Below, in pieces: positions 1-8,473 of a stretch of 46,911 nt of DNA (positions are counted from its first letter, which is position 1; every line of letters starts with the position of its first letter). The notes below the pieces were generated by a model. It did not search any database and was not told where the DNA came from. It saw only the letters and a list, made by a program, of their open reading frames with translations. Source of the stretch: Gemmatimonadota bacterium (GTDB lineage: Bacteria; Latescibacterota; UBA2968; UBA8231); assembly GCA_028875345.1 (NCBI GenBank), contig JAPPEG010000219.1:1-46911 (forward strand), given 5' to 3'. The position numbers and the translations under genes are program-made.

Positions 1-55
1 CACAGGCGATGAGGGGCACCATCATCGGACCGCCACTTTGAATTATTTCCCACAT
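1..55 (-). CDS. exbB: ExbB/TolQ/MotA-family proton channel, N-terminal fragment cut by window edge
   Basis: The minus strand opens with ATG at 55 and reads 18 codons to the edge: MWEIIQSGGPMMVPLIAC. This is the usual start of ExbB/TolQ-type proteins, a short amphipathic stretch with a Gly-Gly-Pro-Met turn running into the first membrane helix. A good ribosome site (AGGAG) lies about eight bases upstream. ExbB channels use the proton gradient with ExbD to drive TonB or related periplasm-spanning proteins. Only the start is seen, so ExbB, TolQ and MotA-like paralogues cannot be told apart. It lies 135 bases downstream of the TIM-barrel-like gene in the same direction. Confidence 0.7.
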   Translation of the reverse strand, partial: MWEIIQSGGPMMVPLIAC

Positions 56-190
56 GGCTACTGCTCCTTGTTTTTTGAATTCTATCTCTCTCGACAAGCG
101 CTGACCAAGGCGCTGGCTTACTTCAACTACATCGGTTTTTCGACGGTCTGGGACTTGTACGAATGCAGGCCGATGATTTGACGTACCTTT

Positions 191-1480
191 TCAGCGCTTG
201 AAGTCGTACTCCATCAACTCGGCGGTGCCCTGCCATACGATACCATTGTGACCCAGCCGACGCGCTTCGCTGACGATGCGGTCGATTGCCTCTGGTGGCC
301 AGCCCTCTCCGTGGATAATCGGATAGGAAGGCATGTCCGCTGGTAGGTACAGTTTTGCCTTCACCAGATCCCGCAAAACCAAGTCGGCCGTGGGGATCCG
401 ATAGGCCAGCGTCGCCGGCTCGTCAGCGCCGTATGCGGCAATGGTCTCTGGCAACCCCATGCCGTCGTATCCCGTAAAGCGATAGACGAGCTGCAGGGCA
501 TCCTCTTCCTGCAGGTTGGGAATTTCCTCCTGCAGAAAGCGGGCCCACTCGATGAACGTGTTGCAGACAAAGGCGGAGATGTGAGACACCAGCGGGCTGG
601 CAAAATCGGCCATCTCGCCCCAGCGCCGGTAATCGTGGCCCGCCGTCAGGGCCATGGAGGCAGGGTAGGTGTCGGTGCCAAAGGCCTTGTTAGGGGCCGC
701 CGCGTGCACCGCCGCCCGAAAGCGCGCCAGATTGCGGACGATCAGGTCACAGCGGAAGCGGACCCAGTCGAGTACTCCCGACCCCAGACCGAGCGCGTGG
801 ACCACATCGAAGAAACCAATTCCGAGACGGACTACCTCGCCGAGGCGAGCACCGTCGAGTTGGCGCAGGCCCTCCCGGGCGCGCTGTAAGTCCTCAACCA
901 TTGCTCCCATGTCGTAACCGAGCTCTTGGGCGGCGGCTGTGCAAGAAGAACAGGTGCAGCCAAAAAGCCCTAGGGGAAAACTGCCCATCGGATAGCGGAA
1001 GTGGGTGATGTCGAGCGCGTCGAGATCGTACTGAGTCACCCAGTACACGCACACGGCCTCGATCCAGTCTTGCACATCCTGCCGCGATGGACAGAACATG
1101 AGGCGGCGAATCGTCCAAGCCCCTCCGTACGTCCACACATTCAGGCCGGCCTCCTTCAGTTGACCCACAGCTCTCCTGAACGCTTCGTCGTCGCCTTGGG
1201 CCGCAACGCCGGGACCGCACAGGGCCTGGGCTTGCGGGTATTCCCTCGGGTCTATGGGCTGGCCGTCGAAATGCCGTATGACGAGCTTGCCCAGCTCCTC
1301 TTCTGTTGGTGTGCGTCCTCTGTAGGGGCTGAGGGCGAGCACCTTCTCTGATAGCTGGCCTGTAAAGGAGAGAACCACCGTATTCAGACCGATCTCATCG
1401 CGCAGCCGCTCGACGTAATCGGGGTAGTTGAGGACCTCACCCGTAGTCAGATAGATTCCCGTGAGCCAATTATTGGTCAT
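191..1480 (-). CDS. Glycoside-hydrolase-like TIM-barrel protein (uncharacterised)
   Basis: A 429-residue protein without a signal peptide. An alternating beta/alpha pattern (LNTVVLSF near the start, LDALDITHFRYP in the middle, GHNGIVWQG at the end) suggests a TIM barrel like those of uncharacterised glycoside-hydrolase-like proteins. A CxCxxC cluster (Cys175, Cys177, Cys180) follows the central DITHFRYP strand; similar cysteine clusters occur after the barrel's fourth strand in such proteins and may bind metal. The ATG at 1480 is chosen because AAGGAAGGAAAC lies just before it; an upstream in-frame start at 1516 would overlap the previous gene. It sits 32 bases after the DUF6785 gene, so the two are probably co-transcribed. 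Substrate unknown. Confidence 0.75.
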   Translation of the reverse strand: MTNNWLTGIYLTTGEVLNYPDYVERLRDEIGLNTVVLSFTGQLSEKVLALSPYRGRTPTEEELGKLVIRHFDGQPIDPREYPQAQALCGPGVAAQGDDEAFRRAVGQLKEAGLNVWTYGGAWTIRRLMFCPSRQDVQDWIEAVCVYWVTQYDLDALDITHFRYPMGSFPLGLFGCTCSSCTAAAQELGYDMGAMVEDLQRAREGLRQLDGARLGEVVRLGIGFFDVVHALGLGSGVLDWVRFRCDLIVRNLARFRAAVHAAAPNKAFGTDTYPASMALTAGHDYRRWGEMADFASPLVSHISAFVCNTFIEWARFLQEEIPNLQEEDALQLVYRFTGYDGMGLPETIAAYGADEPATLAYRIPTADLVLRDLVKAKLYLPADMPSYPIIHGEGWPPEAIDRIVSEARRLGHNGIVWQGTAELMEYDFKR

Positions 1481-1512
1481 TTGTTTCCTTCCTTTCTGGA
1501 GTCGTAGCGAAC

Positions 1513-3489
1513 TCAAATTACAAATATCATGTTGTCGGTCATGCCAGTGAACCCATCAATCACTGTCCAGATACCCGCCGAGACGAACTGTCCCAGTACC
1601 ATTCCCAAGAAGAAGGGGCGCAGGGCTCTAAACATTTTGGGCCCGCCATAGCGCAACGCGATGATCTTGATCAGCCAAGCTAGAAAGATACTGAACCAAG
1701 TCCAGTCCATCACCCGACTGCCGGCAACAGTCAATCCCAGCGGATGGAGAGGCCATCCCAGAAATTTGTGCCGCAATATCGTTAGTATGCCCATGATCGA
1801 GGCACCAATGCCCATATTCATCCACATTCCCCCAGTCACGTCAATCGGCCGACTGACTACCGTCGATACTAGGTCGAAGGGCAGCAGATTTGCTCCCAAG
1901 CAGAACCACGAGTGGATGTTTACGCCCCCGACCCCATAAACGAGCTTGAGCATCATCCCGAACGACACGATCAGCGATACGATCAGCGCCGCGACAATAC
2001 AGCCAAACACCGGCCGCTTGCGTCCCTGGAAACGCTCGTCGTCCAGCAGCTTCAATCCATTGGCAATCGACGCCATCAAAAAGGTCCGAATATCCGAAGA
2101 CCACCCGTAGGTATATCCCAGTGCCGTCACCCCCTGTGAGCCTAGGGCTGGAGTGCCGACGGCATAGAGCATAAAGTTGGGCGCAATCAGGGGTGCCCGG
2201 CATGCCGCCATACCGCCCTCGACCACGATGCGAGTAATGGCTATAAAGATCACAAAGGCGATAAACAGGAACAGCCCTCCCGCCCAAAGAGGTAAGCCAG
2301 CGGCCCTGAGCCAGACGAGCATGACGACCACCGACACCAGTGTGCCGATTACCGCGCTCCGATAGGAGAGAATCTCGCCGGAATCATCCACATCAGGGGC
2401 TGTAGTAAACGCCTTTCTGAACACATCTTGCAGGTGCTCTCTGGCGACCCAGCCGCCATAGAGCACCAGTATCAACATTGCCCCGATCGCGGTCGAGGAG
2501 AATATCCCTGAGCTGCCGCCGTAGTGATTGACCCGCAATTGTAGGTACACCCCTAGAGTATCGAATACTCCGTCTAGGCATTTGACCACAACATCGAGGA
2601 ACCAGAGCCCGAAGGCCACATCCTGATTGATCAAATAGGCAAATCCCATCACGGGGAAACTGATCATAAAGCGCAACTGGATCGATTCCCGCAGCAACGA
2701 GAGCGTGATGCCGGGATAGAGGGGGTTGATTTCGGGCAAATAATCGTAGTACGCATTGAGACCAATGGAAGAAGTGATGAAGGAAGCAAAGGCGAAACCT
2801 AGCCACATCAGGGGATTTTTGAAGAATCCCGCTAGCAGACCGCTCTTGTTATTCTCACCGATCATGTCTAGGGGGACCCTAATGATGGGATATATCAGCC
2901 TTTCGTGTTCTATCCACTGCTTTCTCAGGATGACCATCAGCGCGATCATCACAAAGTAGAAGGCGGCGAAGAAGACGCTCCAGTAGGCCAGCGGCTTCAA
3001 CCACACAGCCCACGGAATCGACTCACCTTTCGGTAGGCCCTCAAAGAAGTACTTACACGCCAGTGGATCCTCGATGACCATCCATCCTCTGACATAGGGG
3101 GCCACTAGATTCGCCCAGTCGTTCTCGGGCGTGGCAAAGTAGGGCAGCGTCGCCATCAGGGGGATCTGGTAGTGGGTCAGCCCCATTCCCGTGATCGCGC
3201 ACGAGGTCATCATCATCACATAGATGAGGATCAATTCCGCCGGCTTGAATGCCACTCTGGGTCCTATGAGCTTCAACAGCACATTGACACCGGCCACTAA
3301 AAAAAAGAAAATGAACAGAGCCCCGCCGGTGCTGAAGTCATCGGACATGCGCGAACTTCTGAGGAAGATTTCCCCGTACTGCGTTCCTCCGCTTACCAGG
3401 GCCGAGCACACCAGACCGGTGAAAAAAGCCCTCGGCGTTACTCCAGAGGAGTTTCCCACGCTCGCTTCTTTTGGCTTCTGTTCATTCAT
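1513..3489 (-). CDS. DUF6785 family multi-pass membrane protein
   Basis: A 658-residue integral membrane protein with roughly a dozen hydrophobic segments. The N-terminal half (PRAFFTGLVCSALVSGG, AELILIYVMMMTSCAITGMG) and the C-terminal half (residues about 490-658, GGVNIHSWFCLGANLLPFD, then MWMNMGIGASIMGILTILRH) match what I know of the DUF6785/DUF6784 family, which is distantly like oligopeptide transporters and common in polysaccharide-degrading uncultured bacteria. A transport role is inferred and the substrate is unknown. An AGGA ribosome site precedes the ATG. The downstream TIM-barrel-like gene begins 32 bases after the stop, hinting at uptake and processing of the same compound. A run of eight T bases encodes a Phe triplet in the second membrane helix. 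Confidence 0.85.
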   Translation of the reverse strand: MNEQKPKEASVGNSSGVTPRAFFTGLVCSALVSGGTQYGEIFLRSSRMSDDFSTGGALFIFFFLVAGVNVLLKLIGPRVAFKPAELILIYVMMMTSCAITGMGLTHYQIPLMATLPYFATPENDWANLVAPYVRGWMVIEDPLACKYFFEGLPKGESIPWAVWLKPLAYWSVFFAAFYFVMIALMVILRKQWIEHERLIYPIIRVPLDMIGENNKSGLLAGFFKNPLMWLGFAFASFITSSIGLNAYYDYLPEINPLYPGITLSLLRESIQLRFMISFPVMGFAYLINQDVAFGLWFLDVVVKCLDGVFDTLGVYLQLRVNHYGGSSGIFSSTAIGAMLILVLYGGWVAREHLQDVFRKAFTTAPDVDDSGEILSYRSAVIGTLVSVVVMLVWLRAAGLPLWAGGLFLFIAFVIFIAITRIVVEGGMAACRAPLIAPNFMLYAVGTPALGSQGVTALGYTYGWSSDIRTFLMASIANGLKLLDDERFQGRKRPVFGCIVAALIVSLIVSFGMMLKLVYGVGGVNIHSWFCLGANLLPFDLVSTVVSRPIDVTGGMWMNMGIGASIMGILTILRHKFLGWPLHPLGLTVAGSRVMDWTWFSIFLAWLIKIIALRYGGPKMFRALRPFFLGMVLGQFVSAGIWTVIDGFTGMTDNMIFVI

Positions 3490-3573
3490 CCTTTGTCCTA
3501 CGTCGTACAGGTGAATCGCTCCGCATTCAGTTCACAAGGGCCATATTGTCTTGCATATCGGTGCAGTAGTCAA

Positions 3574-4860
3574 TTACGGTAACTCTACGGGCAATTGCGA
3601 TATAGCTTGGTCCCCAGCCGCGTTCCTGATCACCACAGTGACGGCTTCCGCTTCTGTGGGCAGCCGAATCTCCGCCGAAACCCGCGCTATCTTTCCCGGT
3701 AGCAGACTCTTGGTGAAAAGGGACTCACCGCCAGCCGCATCTTGCGCGATGAGTTCGGTTTCTGCCGATACCCCAATATCCATTTTCAAGACGGCCTTTT
3801 CTCCATTGCCGCTCTCAAAGGTCAGGCTCGGCTCATCCAGCAGCAGATAATCTCCTGTGAGCCTGTACAAAGAGACAACCTGTTCCTTGGTGACACCGTG
3901 AAACATCGCCATATCCACGGTGTATTCGCACACCTCGCCCCGGTCGAGGTCAACAGAGTAACCCTCTCGCTCCCAGCGGTCGGCGTGATTGGAGATATGA
4001 CGGGTCAGCGAAGGCTCTAAGTAGTATTTATCTGCACCCCGCGTATACCCTATGTAGGAGGGGATCTCTCTATCCCCGACAGACACCGGAGATATGGTCA
4101 TGGCCATTACTTGTCGGCTCTCGTCGTCTCCAATTACACCCCACGGCGCTGGCACAAATAACTGGAGACCGCCCGCGCCCCCGCTGCGGAAATCCACTGC
4201 TTCGGGTATCGGCCACGAGTGCCACGACTGGTCCGGAATCTGGTATTGGGGGATGAGTCCGCTCCACACCACCCAGCACTGACTGCCGGGGGCATAAAAA
4301 TAATCGCTGTCGTCGCACTCGCCTCCAACGCAGGGACTGCCGTGGACGCAGTGTTGAAAGCGGGCGCGCCGTTCGCCGACGTTTTCTATCTTGTAATCCA
4401 TCTTCAGCCGCGTGGAGCCTTCGTAAGCGGTCATGGTCTTTTCGAATCTCAGTTCGCACAATTTGCCGGTGACTGGGTCGGGGTAGGGAAAAGTCATTTC
4501 ACTTACCAAGACTGCGCGGCGTTCGTAGGTCCGGGCTGTCATCTCCCACGGTTGCGTCCATAGGTAACCCATGTAGGGCGATCCCCCGGTCCACGGCACA
4601 CATTCGGCGACCCCGCCGTGCGGATAGTGTTTGCCGTGGTTTTTGTCGAGGGGTTCGAGCTGTCTGAGTTGTTCCACGCCCGCGATTTTGTCGAAATAAC
4701 TCAGAGGCGACCGACCTCGGGTATGGGCTATCTCACTCCTGATGTATTTATTTTCGAACACATATATCGGCTGCCCATCGCGTTTGCTGGGGTAGAGAGA
4801 TACTTGGCCCATTCCGGGGAGAGCCCACAAGAGCGCTAGGGATAAAGCCCATAATCTCAT
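3574..4860 (-). CDS. Secreted mutarotase-like beta-sandwich protein (uncharacterised)
   Basis: A 428-residue protein with a clear signal peptide (MRLWALSLALLWALPGMGQ, cleavage near residue 19). The rest is rich in beta strands and aromatic residues with the order typical of galactose-mutarotase-like folds: an ENKYIRSEI opening, a long mid part (MDYKIENVGERRARF, QHCVHGSPCVGG) and LEPSLTRHISNHADRWEREG. Related periplasmic beta-sandwich proteins bind or process carbohydrate. I do not recognise a named family with certainty; a DUF4380- or DUF5107-like protein is possible. AAGGAG lies eight bases before the ATG. It follows the FG-GAP gene by 41 bases and precedes the DUF6785 gene by 84, so it is likely part of a carbohydrate-handling run. 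Confidence 0.65.
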   Translation of the reverse strand: MRLWALSLALLWALPGMGQVSLYPSKRDGQPIYVFENKYIRSEIAHTRGRSPLSYFDKIAGVEQLRQLEPLDKNHGKHYPHGGVAECVPWTGGSPYMGYLWTQPWEMTARTYERRAVLVSEMTFPYPDPVTGKLCELRFEKTMTAYEGSTRLKMDYKIENVGERRARFQHCVHGSPCVGGECDDSDYFYAPGSQCWVVWSGLIPQYQIPDQSWHSWPIPEAVDFRSGGAGGLQLFVPAPWGVIGDDESRQVMAMTISPVSVGDREIPSYIGYTRGADKYYLEPSLTRHISNHADRWEREGYSVDLDRGEVCEYTVDMAMFHGVTKEQVVSLYRLTGDYLLLDEPSLTFESGNGEKAVLKMDIGVSAETELIAQDAAGGESLFTKSLLPGKIARVSAEIRLPTEAEAVTVVIRNAAGDQAISQLPVELP

Positions 4861-4901
4861 CGAAAAACTCCTTTTGCGAATCTATAGTCTAGTCTCTGAT
4901 A

Positions 4902-6638
4902 TCAGGGCGCACGGCTGCTGTTGTTCCATCCGTCTGCTTTGACCCATCCCCTGCCTTCCTCGATCACGACGCGCTGATTGACGGCTAACTGGCTCATGCG
5001 ATCCACCGTGCCGCTGGGCCAGCGAACGACGAGTTGCTCTATACTTTCACTTTTGCCCAACCCAAAAGAGGCGTGCAGGTCATTTTGGCTGTACAGTCCA
5101 GAGCCGCTCTTGATTTCCCTGATCTGGCGCAAACCGCCCGCGTTGAGTTCGATCCTCGCCCCCACACCATCCCTATTGCTCTCTACACCGACCACTCTGA
5201 CTTGGAACCAGTTGTGCTCGTTGCCCCCATCATTCCGCAGCAGGTCGGCGCGGCCGACTGAATTGACCACGAATATATCGACATCGCCGTCGTTATCGTA
5301 ATCTCCGAACGCCGCTCCTCGGCTCACCTTGACGATGGACAGCCCCTCTCCAGAGGCGTCGGAGACCTCCACAAAGCGTCTCTGTCCCTCGTTCCTGAAC
5401 AACTGGTTGCGCTGGGGATACGAGGTGGAGGCGTCGAAAAGAATCACGTTGTCCAGGGTATGACCGTTGGCGACGAAGATATCCAAAAAACCATCGTTGT
5501 CATAGTCGAAGAAGGCAGTGCTCCAGCCGACATAGGGGAGCGAATAGCGCCCGATACCTGAAGGCGTTGATTCGTACGCGAACAGACCATCGCCTTCGTT
5601 CCGATAGAGACTGGTAGGCTCGCGCTGAAAGTTTGGGACCACGAGGTCGAGGAAGCCATCGTTGTCATAGTCACCGAAGTCGGCCCCCATGCTGGCTTCC
5701 ATCCGCCCATCACCGCTGTAGCCGACCCCGGCGATGAGAGCTACATCCGCAAACGTTCCATCGCCGTTGTTCTGGTAGAGAAAATTGGCTGTTTGGTCAT
5801 TGGCCACAAAGAGATCCACGTCACCGTCGTTGTCGTAATCGCCGCACACCAAGCCCATCCCTTTGCCCGCTGGATTGAATACCCCGGCTTGGACCGTGAC
5901 ATCCGCAAAGGTTCCATCTCCCTTGTTGTGGTACAGTGCATCAGGAGAGCCTTTAAAATTATCGGGACTGGGATAGGCCCTGATATCTGGCGCTACTTCT
6001 TCGCCCGCAAAGGAGCCCACGGCATATGGAGTCAGATCCTTTTTAGGGGCGTCGAGGGTGTACTCGACATAGTTGGCCACATATAAATCGAGAGATCCGT
6101 CGTTGTCATAGTCAAAAAAGGCACAGCCCGTCCCCCACAATTCGTTCCCTAGTCCCGCTTGGTTGGTGACGTCTGCAAAGGTTCCATCTCCCTCGTTGCG
6201 GTACAGCGCGTCCGGACCGTAGTTGGTGAGGTAGATATCCACATCGCCGTCGTTGTCATAATCGGCGGCGGTTACGCCCATGCCGTATCCTCGGTCTCCC
6301 ACCCCAGCCTCGCGCCCGACTTCGGCGAAGGTTCCATTGCCCCTGTTGCGATAGAGCGCATTGCGCTCTTCGGGGTCGGCATTAGGAGTCAGGTCGTGAC
6401 CATTGACTGCGTACAAATCGAGAAATCCATCGCTGTCATAATCCAGAAATGCGCACCCCGGCCCCATGGTTTCGATAAAGTACTTCTGCCCAGTGCCGCC
6501 GTGGGTATAGTGAAAATCGATCCCCGCCTCTGCACTCACCTCCACAAAATCCGCGGCATGGATGGCCGAACCCCAGAGTATGAGGCAGATTGACCGCATT
6601 GAGTATGGAAAAAGACGGCCCATGTAGTCTTTCGACAT
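4902..6638 (-). CDS. FG-GAP/VCBS repeat protein with ASPIC/UnbV domain (CRTAC1-like)
   Basis: A 578-residue exported protein: hydrophobic signal at about residues 14-28 (SICLILWGSAIHAA), then seven repeats of the form FxDYDNDGxxDxxVxN, each a calcium-binding loop of an integrin-like beta propeller. The C-terminal ASPIC/UnbV domain covers about residues 480-565 (ARIELNAGGLRQIREIKSGS and VVRWPSGTVD). This architecture matches CRTAC1-family proteins of bacteria. Their role is unproven; they are thought to be extracellular or periplasmic structural or binding proteins. The ATG at 6638 has GAGG about eleven bases before it; Met14 is an alternative start. It lies 29 bases after the envelope gene upstream. 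Confidence 0.92.
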   Translation of the reverse strand: MSKDYMGRLFPYSMRSICLILWGSAIHAADFVEVSAEAGIDFHYTHGGTGQKYFIETMGPGCAFLDYDSDGFLDLYAVNGHDLTPNADPEERNALYRNRGNGTFAEVGREAGVGDRGYGMGVTAADYDNDGDVDIYLTNYGPDALYRNEGDGTFADVTNQAGLGNELWGTGCAFFDYDNDGSLDLYVANYVEYTLDAPKKDLTPYAVGSFAGEEVAPDIRAYPSPDNFKGSPDALYHNKGDGTFADVTVQAGVFNPAGKGMGLVCGDYDNDGDVDLFVANDQTANFLYQNNGDGTFADVALIAGVGYSGDGRMEASMGADFGDYDNDGFLDLVVPNFQREPTSLYRNEGDGLFAYESTPSGIGRYSLPYVGWSTAFFDYDNDGFLDIFVANGHTLDNVILFDASTSYPQRNQLFRNEGQRRFVEVSDASGEGLSIVKVSRGAAFGDYDNDGDVDIFVVNSVGRADLLRNDGGNEHNWFQVRVVGVESNRDGVGARIELNAGGLRQIREIKSGSGLYSQNDLHASFGLGKSESIEQLVVRWPSGTVDRMSQLAVNQRVVIEEGRGWVKADGWNNSSRAP

Positions 6639-6667
6639 TGAGATAGCGCCTCACGGCAGGAGTGGCA

Positions 6668-7585
6668 CTAGGGAGCTGCTAGAGCGTCCTCTACCTGAAT
6701 ATGCTCCTGCCCTTCGAGCACCAGAATCCGGGATAGATGCTGAGCCAGTACTTCGACGATTTGTACGACTCCGATCCGCTTCATCTCCTGCCGGGAATAC
6801 ACCACAAATTTGTGCCCTATCTCGACCTTATCCGCCAGCCCCAAATTGACGAAGCCCTCAGTTTCCTGCAGGCTGAGGACCTTCGGTTCTCGCTGTTGCA
6901 GGGTGTGGGGTGGGGAGGTCTTAGCCCCAATCTCTTTAGTTAGTTGTTGGAGTGCATCTAGCGTAGCCTTGCCTATGATTGTCTGCCGAAAGCGCTCCAC
7001 ACCAAAGGGAACCTCGTTGAGCTCGAGCAGGGCGGCCTCTTTACGAGTAGGTTTTCCCAAAAGGGTCAAGCCCAGATCCCGATCTGTGATTTCGGCTTTT
7101 CCGGCCGCCGTTCCGACTTGACTCATAGAGAGCGGCTGCAGCAATTGGATCTCGACTTCGACTAAAGCCGTATAGGAGGTGTAACCCCCCAAGGAGGGGT
7201 TGCCGGCATTGAACCGCTTGATGGAGAAGTTGCGGATATCGCCGTTCACAACTAGATCAGCACCGGCGTTATCTCCTATCCTGAGCGCTTGGGCTTCACT
7301 CAGGGTGGTACTGTCTTCGCCTGCTGTCAATAAAGAATCGACCATATCCAACGGCAAAACGACTATGTTACGGTCCTGCTGGAGCAATTCGCCTAGGACT
7401 TGGGGAATGCCTCGGCTAATATCCCAACTGCCGCGAAAATAACTGTGGTCTGCGAAAGGCACGATCAGAACCACCGCTTCGGGCTGAAACGCCGCAGAAC
7501 GAAGCGGATACAGGAGTAGGGCGAGTCCAAACAGGTCGATTCTACAGAGACGAAACCAGCCCAGAATAGTTGTTGTTCTTAGCAT
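6668..7585 (-). CDS. CsgG/FlgT-like envelope protein
   Basis: About 305 residues. A hydrophobic export segment (LFGLALLLYPLRSAAF) is followed by a CsgG/LpoB-like region: VVLIVPFADHSYF, an Asp-Ala-Gly-Ala-Asp-Leu-Val-Val-Asn-Gly strand and a closing helix (FRQTIIGKATLDALQQL). The last 65 residues resemble the C-terminal domain of FlgT (GFVNLGLADKVEIGHKFVVY, then IGVVQIVEVL). Such proteins sit at the outer membrane and stabilise secretion pores or motor rings. An in-frame TTG at 7612 would add nine residues, but it lies inside a hairpin and has no ribosome site, so ATG 7585 is preferred with low certainty. Family assignment is by motif only. It is coupled to the lipoprotein gene upstream. Confidence 0.6.
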   Translation of the reverse strand: MLRTTTILGWFRLCRIDLFGLALLLYPLRSAAFQPEAVVLIVPFADHSYFRGSWDISRGIPQVLGELLQQDRNIVVLPLDMVDSLLTAGEDSTTLSEAQALRIGDNAGADLVVNGDIRNFSIKRFNAGNPSLGGYTSYTALVEVEIQLLQPLSMSQVGTAAGKAEITDRDLGLTLLGKPTRKEAALLELNEVPFGVERFRQTIIGKATLDALQQLTKEIGAKTSPPHTLQQREPKVLSLQETEGFVNLGLADKVEIGHKFVVYSRQEMKRIGVVQIVEVLAQHLSRILVLEGQEHIQVEDALAAP

Positions 7586-7615
7586 GGGAAGAGCGGATTT
7601 AGTGGTCCACAACCA

Positions 7616-8401
7616 CTATTGACGGTCAAAGCTCACCGTCTCATGGTCTTTTTCCACCTTCCATTTCTCTACCCTGCGGTTGAAGTCGAAACGGAGATCG
7701 ACCGTTTCGAGGGGGGTGTCGAACTCGTCGAATTTGAGCGCGAATTCTTTTAGGACCAACCGCACTTTTTCCACCGCTGGGTCGAGCGAATCAAAGGTGA
7801 TCAGACCGCTGTAGTTTTCCCCTTTGAATATCGGCTGATCCTCCGCATAGTTCAGACTACGCACATGTCCCATTCTGACTTCAAAGCGATAGAATTCATT
7901 ACCGCTCTGCCCGCGCAAGCCTCTGTAATACCGCTCAAAGCTATTGTGGGGCGACGTCGATGGCATTCCATAGGAATGGAGTGTCTGGCCTCGGTCCGTC
8001 AAGAGAATAGCTTCAAGGGGGTAGAGCTGAACTTTGGCAAAAGTCTGGTTGAAAACACTCACCTTGAAGACGGTGAAGCGGTTGGGGGTATAACCCACGT
8101 CCCGATCAATGTAGTCGCCGTAAGTGTAGGGATTAGTCGAATACTCTCCTCTATTCGAATCTTCAGGGAGCAGGGCATTCAGCTCTGCATCCGTCATAAA
8201 TTTGACGTCTATCCGCAATCCTTCTGACGCATATACAGAGCCATCATTTTCCACGCTATATGGAGCTTCATTGCCGCTTGTTTCCACGGGCATTAGATAT
8301 GAGTTGTAGTGGATCTTCGGCGGAAAAATAATGCACCCTACCGCGATTTGGGCTATACAAGCTGCTAATATCCACTTTGTCGCCTTGCTGGTGATTTTCA
8401 T
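7616..8401 (-). CDS. Outer-membrane lipoprotein, uncharacterised
   Basis: A 261-residue protein with a lipoprotein signal: a basic start, a hydrophobic core and an Ala-Val-Gly-Cys lipobox, so Cys23 should be lipidated. The mature part contains no motif I know. It is rich in beta strands (RFTVFKVSVFNQTFAKVQLY, then VEKVRLVLKEFALKFD) and could be an immunoglobulin-like fold of about 200 residues. AAGGGG lies eight bases before the ATG. The gene sits between the giant TPR gene (72-base gap) and the CsgG/FlgT-like gene, suggesting all three build one envelope complex. It could instead be a stand-alone lipoprotein. Confidence 0.7.
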   Translation of the reverse strand: MKITSKATKWILAACIAQIAVGCIIFPPKIHYNSYLMPVETSGNEAPYSVENDGSVYASEGLRIDVKFMTDAELNALLPEDSNRGEYSTNPYTYGDYIDRDVGYTPNRFTVFKVSVFNQTFAKVQLYPLEAILLTDRGQTLHSYGMPSTSPHNSFERYYRGLRGQSGNEFYRFEVRMGHVRSLNYAEDQPIFKGENYSGLITFDSLDPAVEKVRLVLKEFALKFDEFDTPLETVDLRFDFNRRVEKWKVEKDHETVSFDRQ

Positions 8402-8473
8402 GTTCGTTCCCCTTTTGGTGCGACGTACTTTTCCCTCAACTTGCGCGAATCAGGCACTCCACTCACTCGGGCG

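Noticed and set aside
3299-3306. Eight-base A run in the DUF6785 gene as a phase-variable site
   Set aside because: It encodes Phe codons in a membrane helix, where such runs are common, and the frame is intact.
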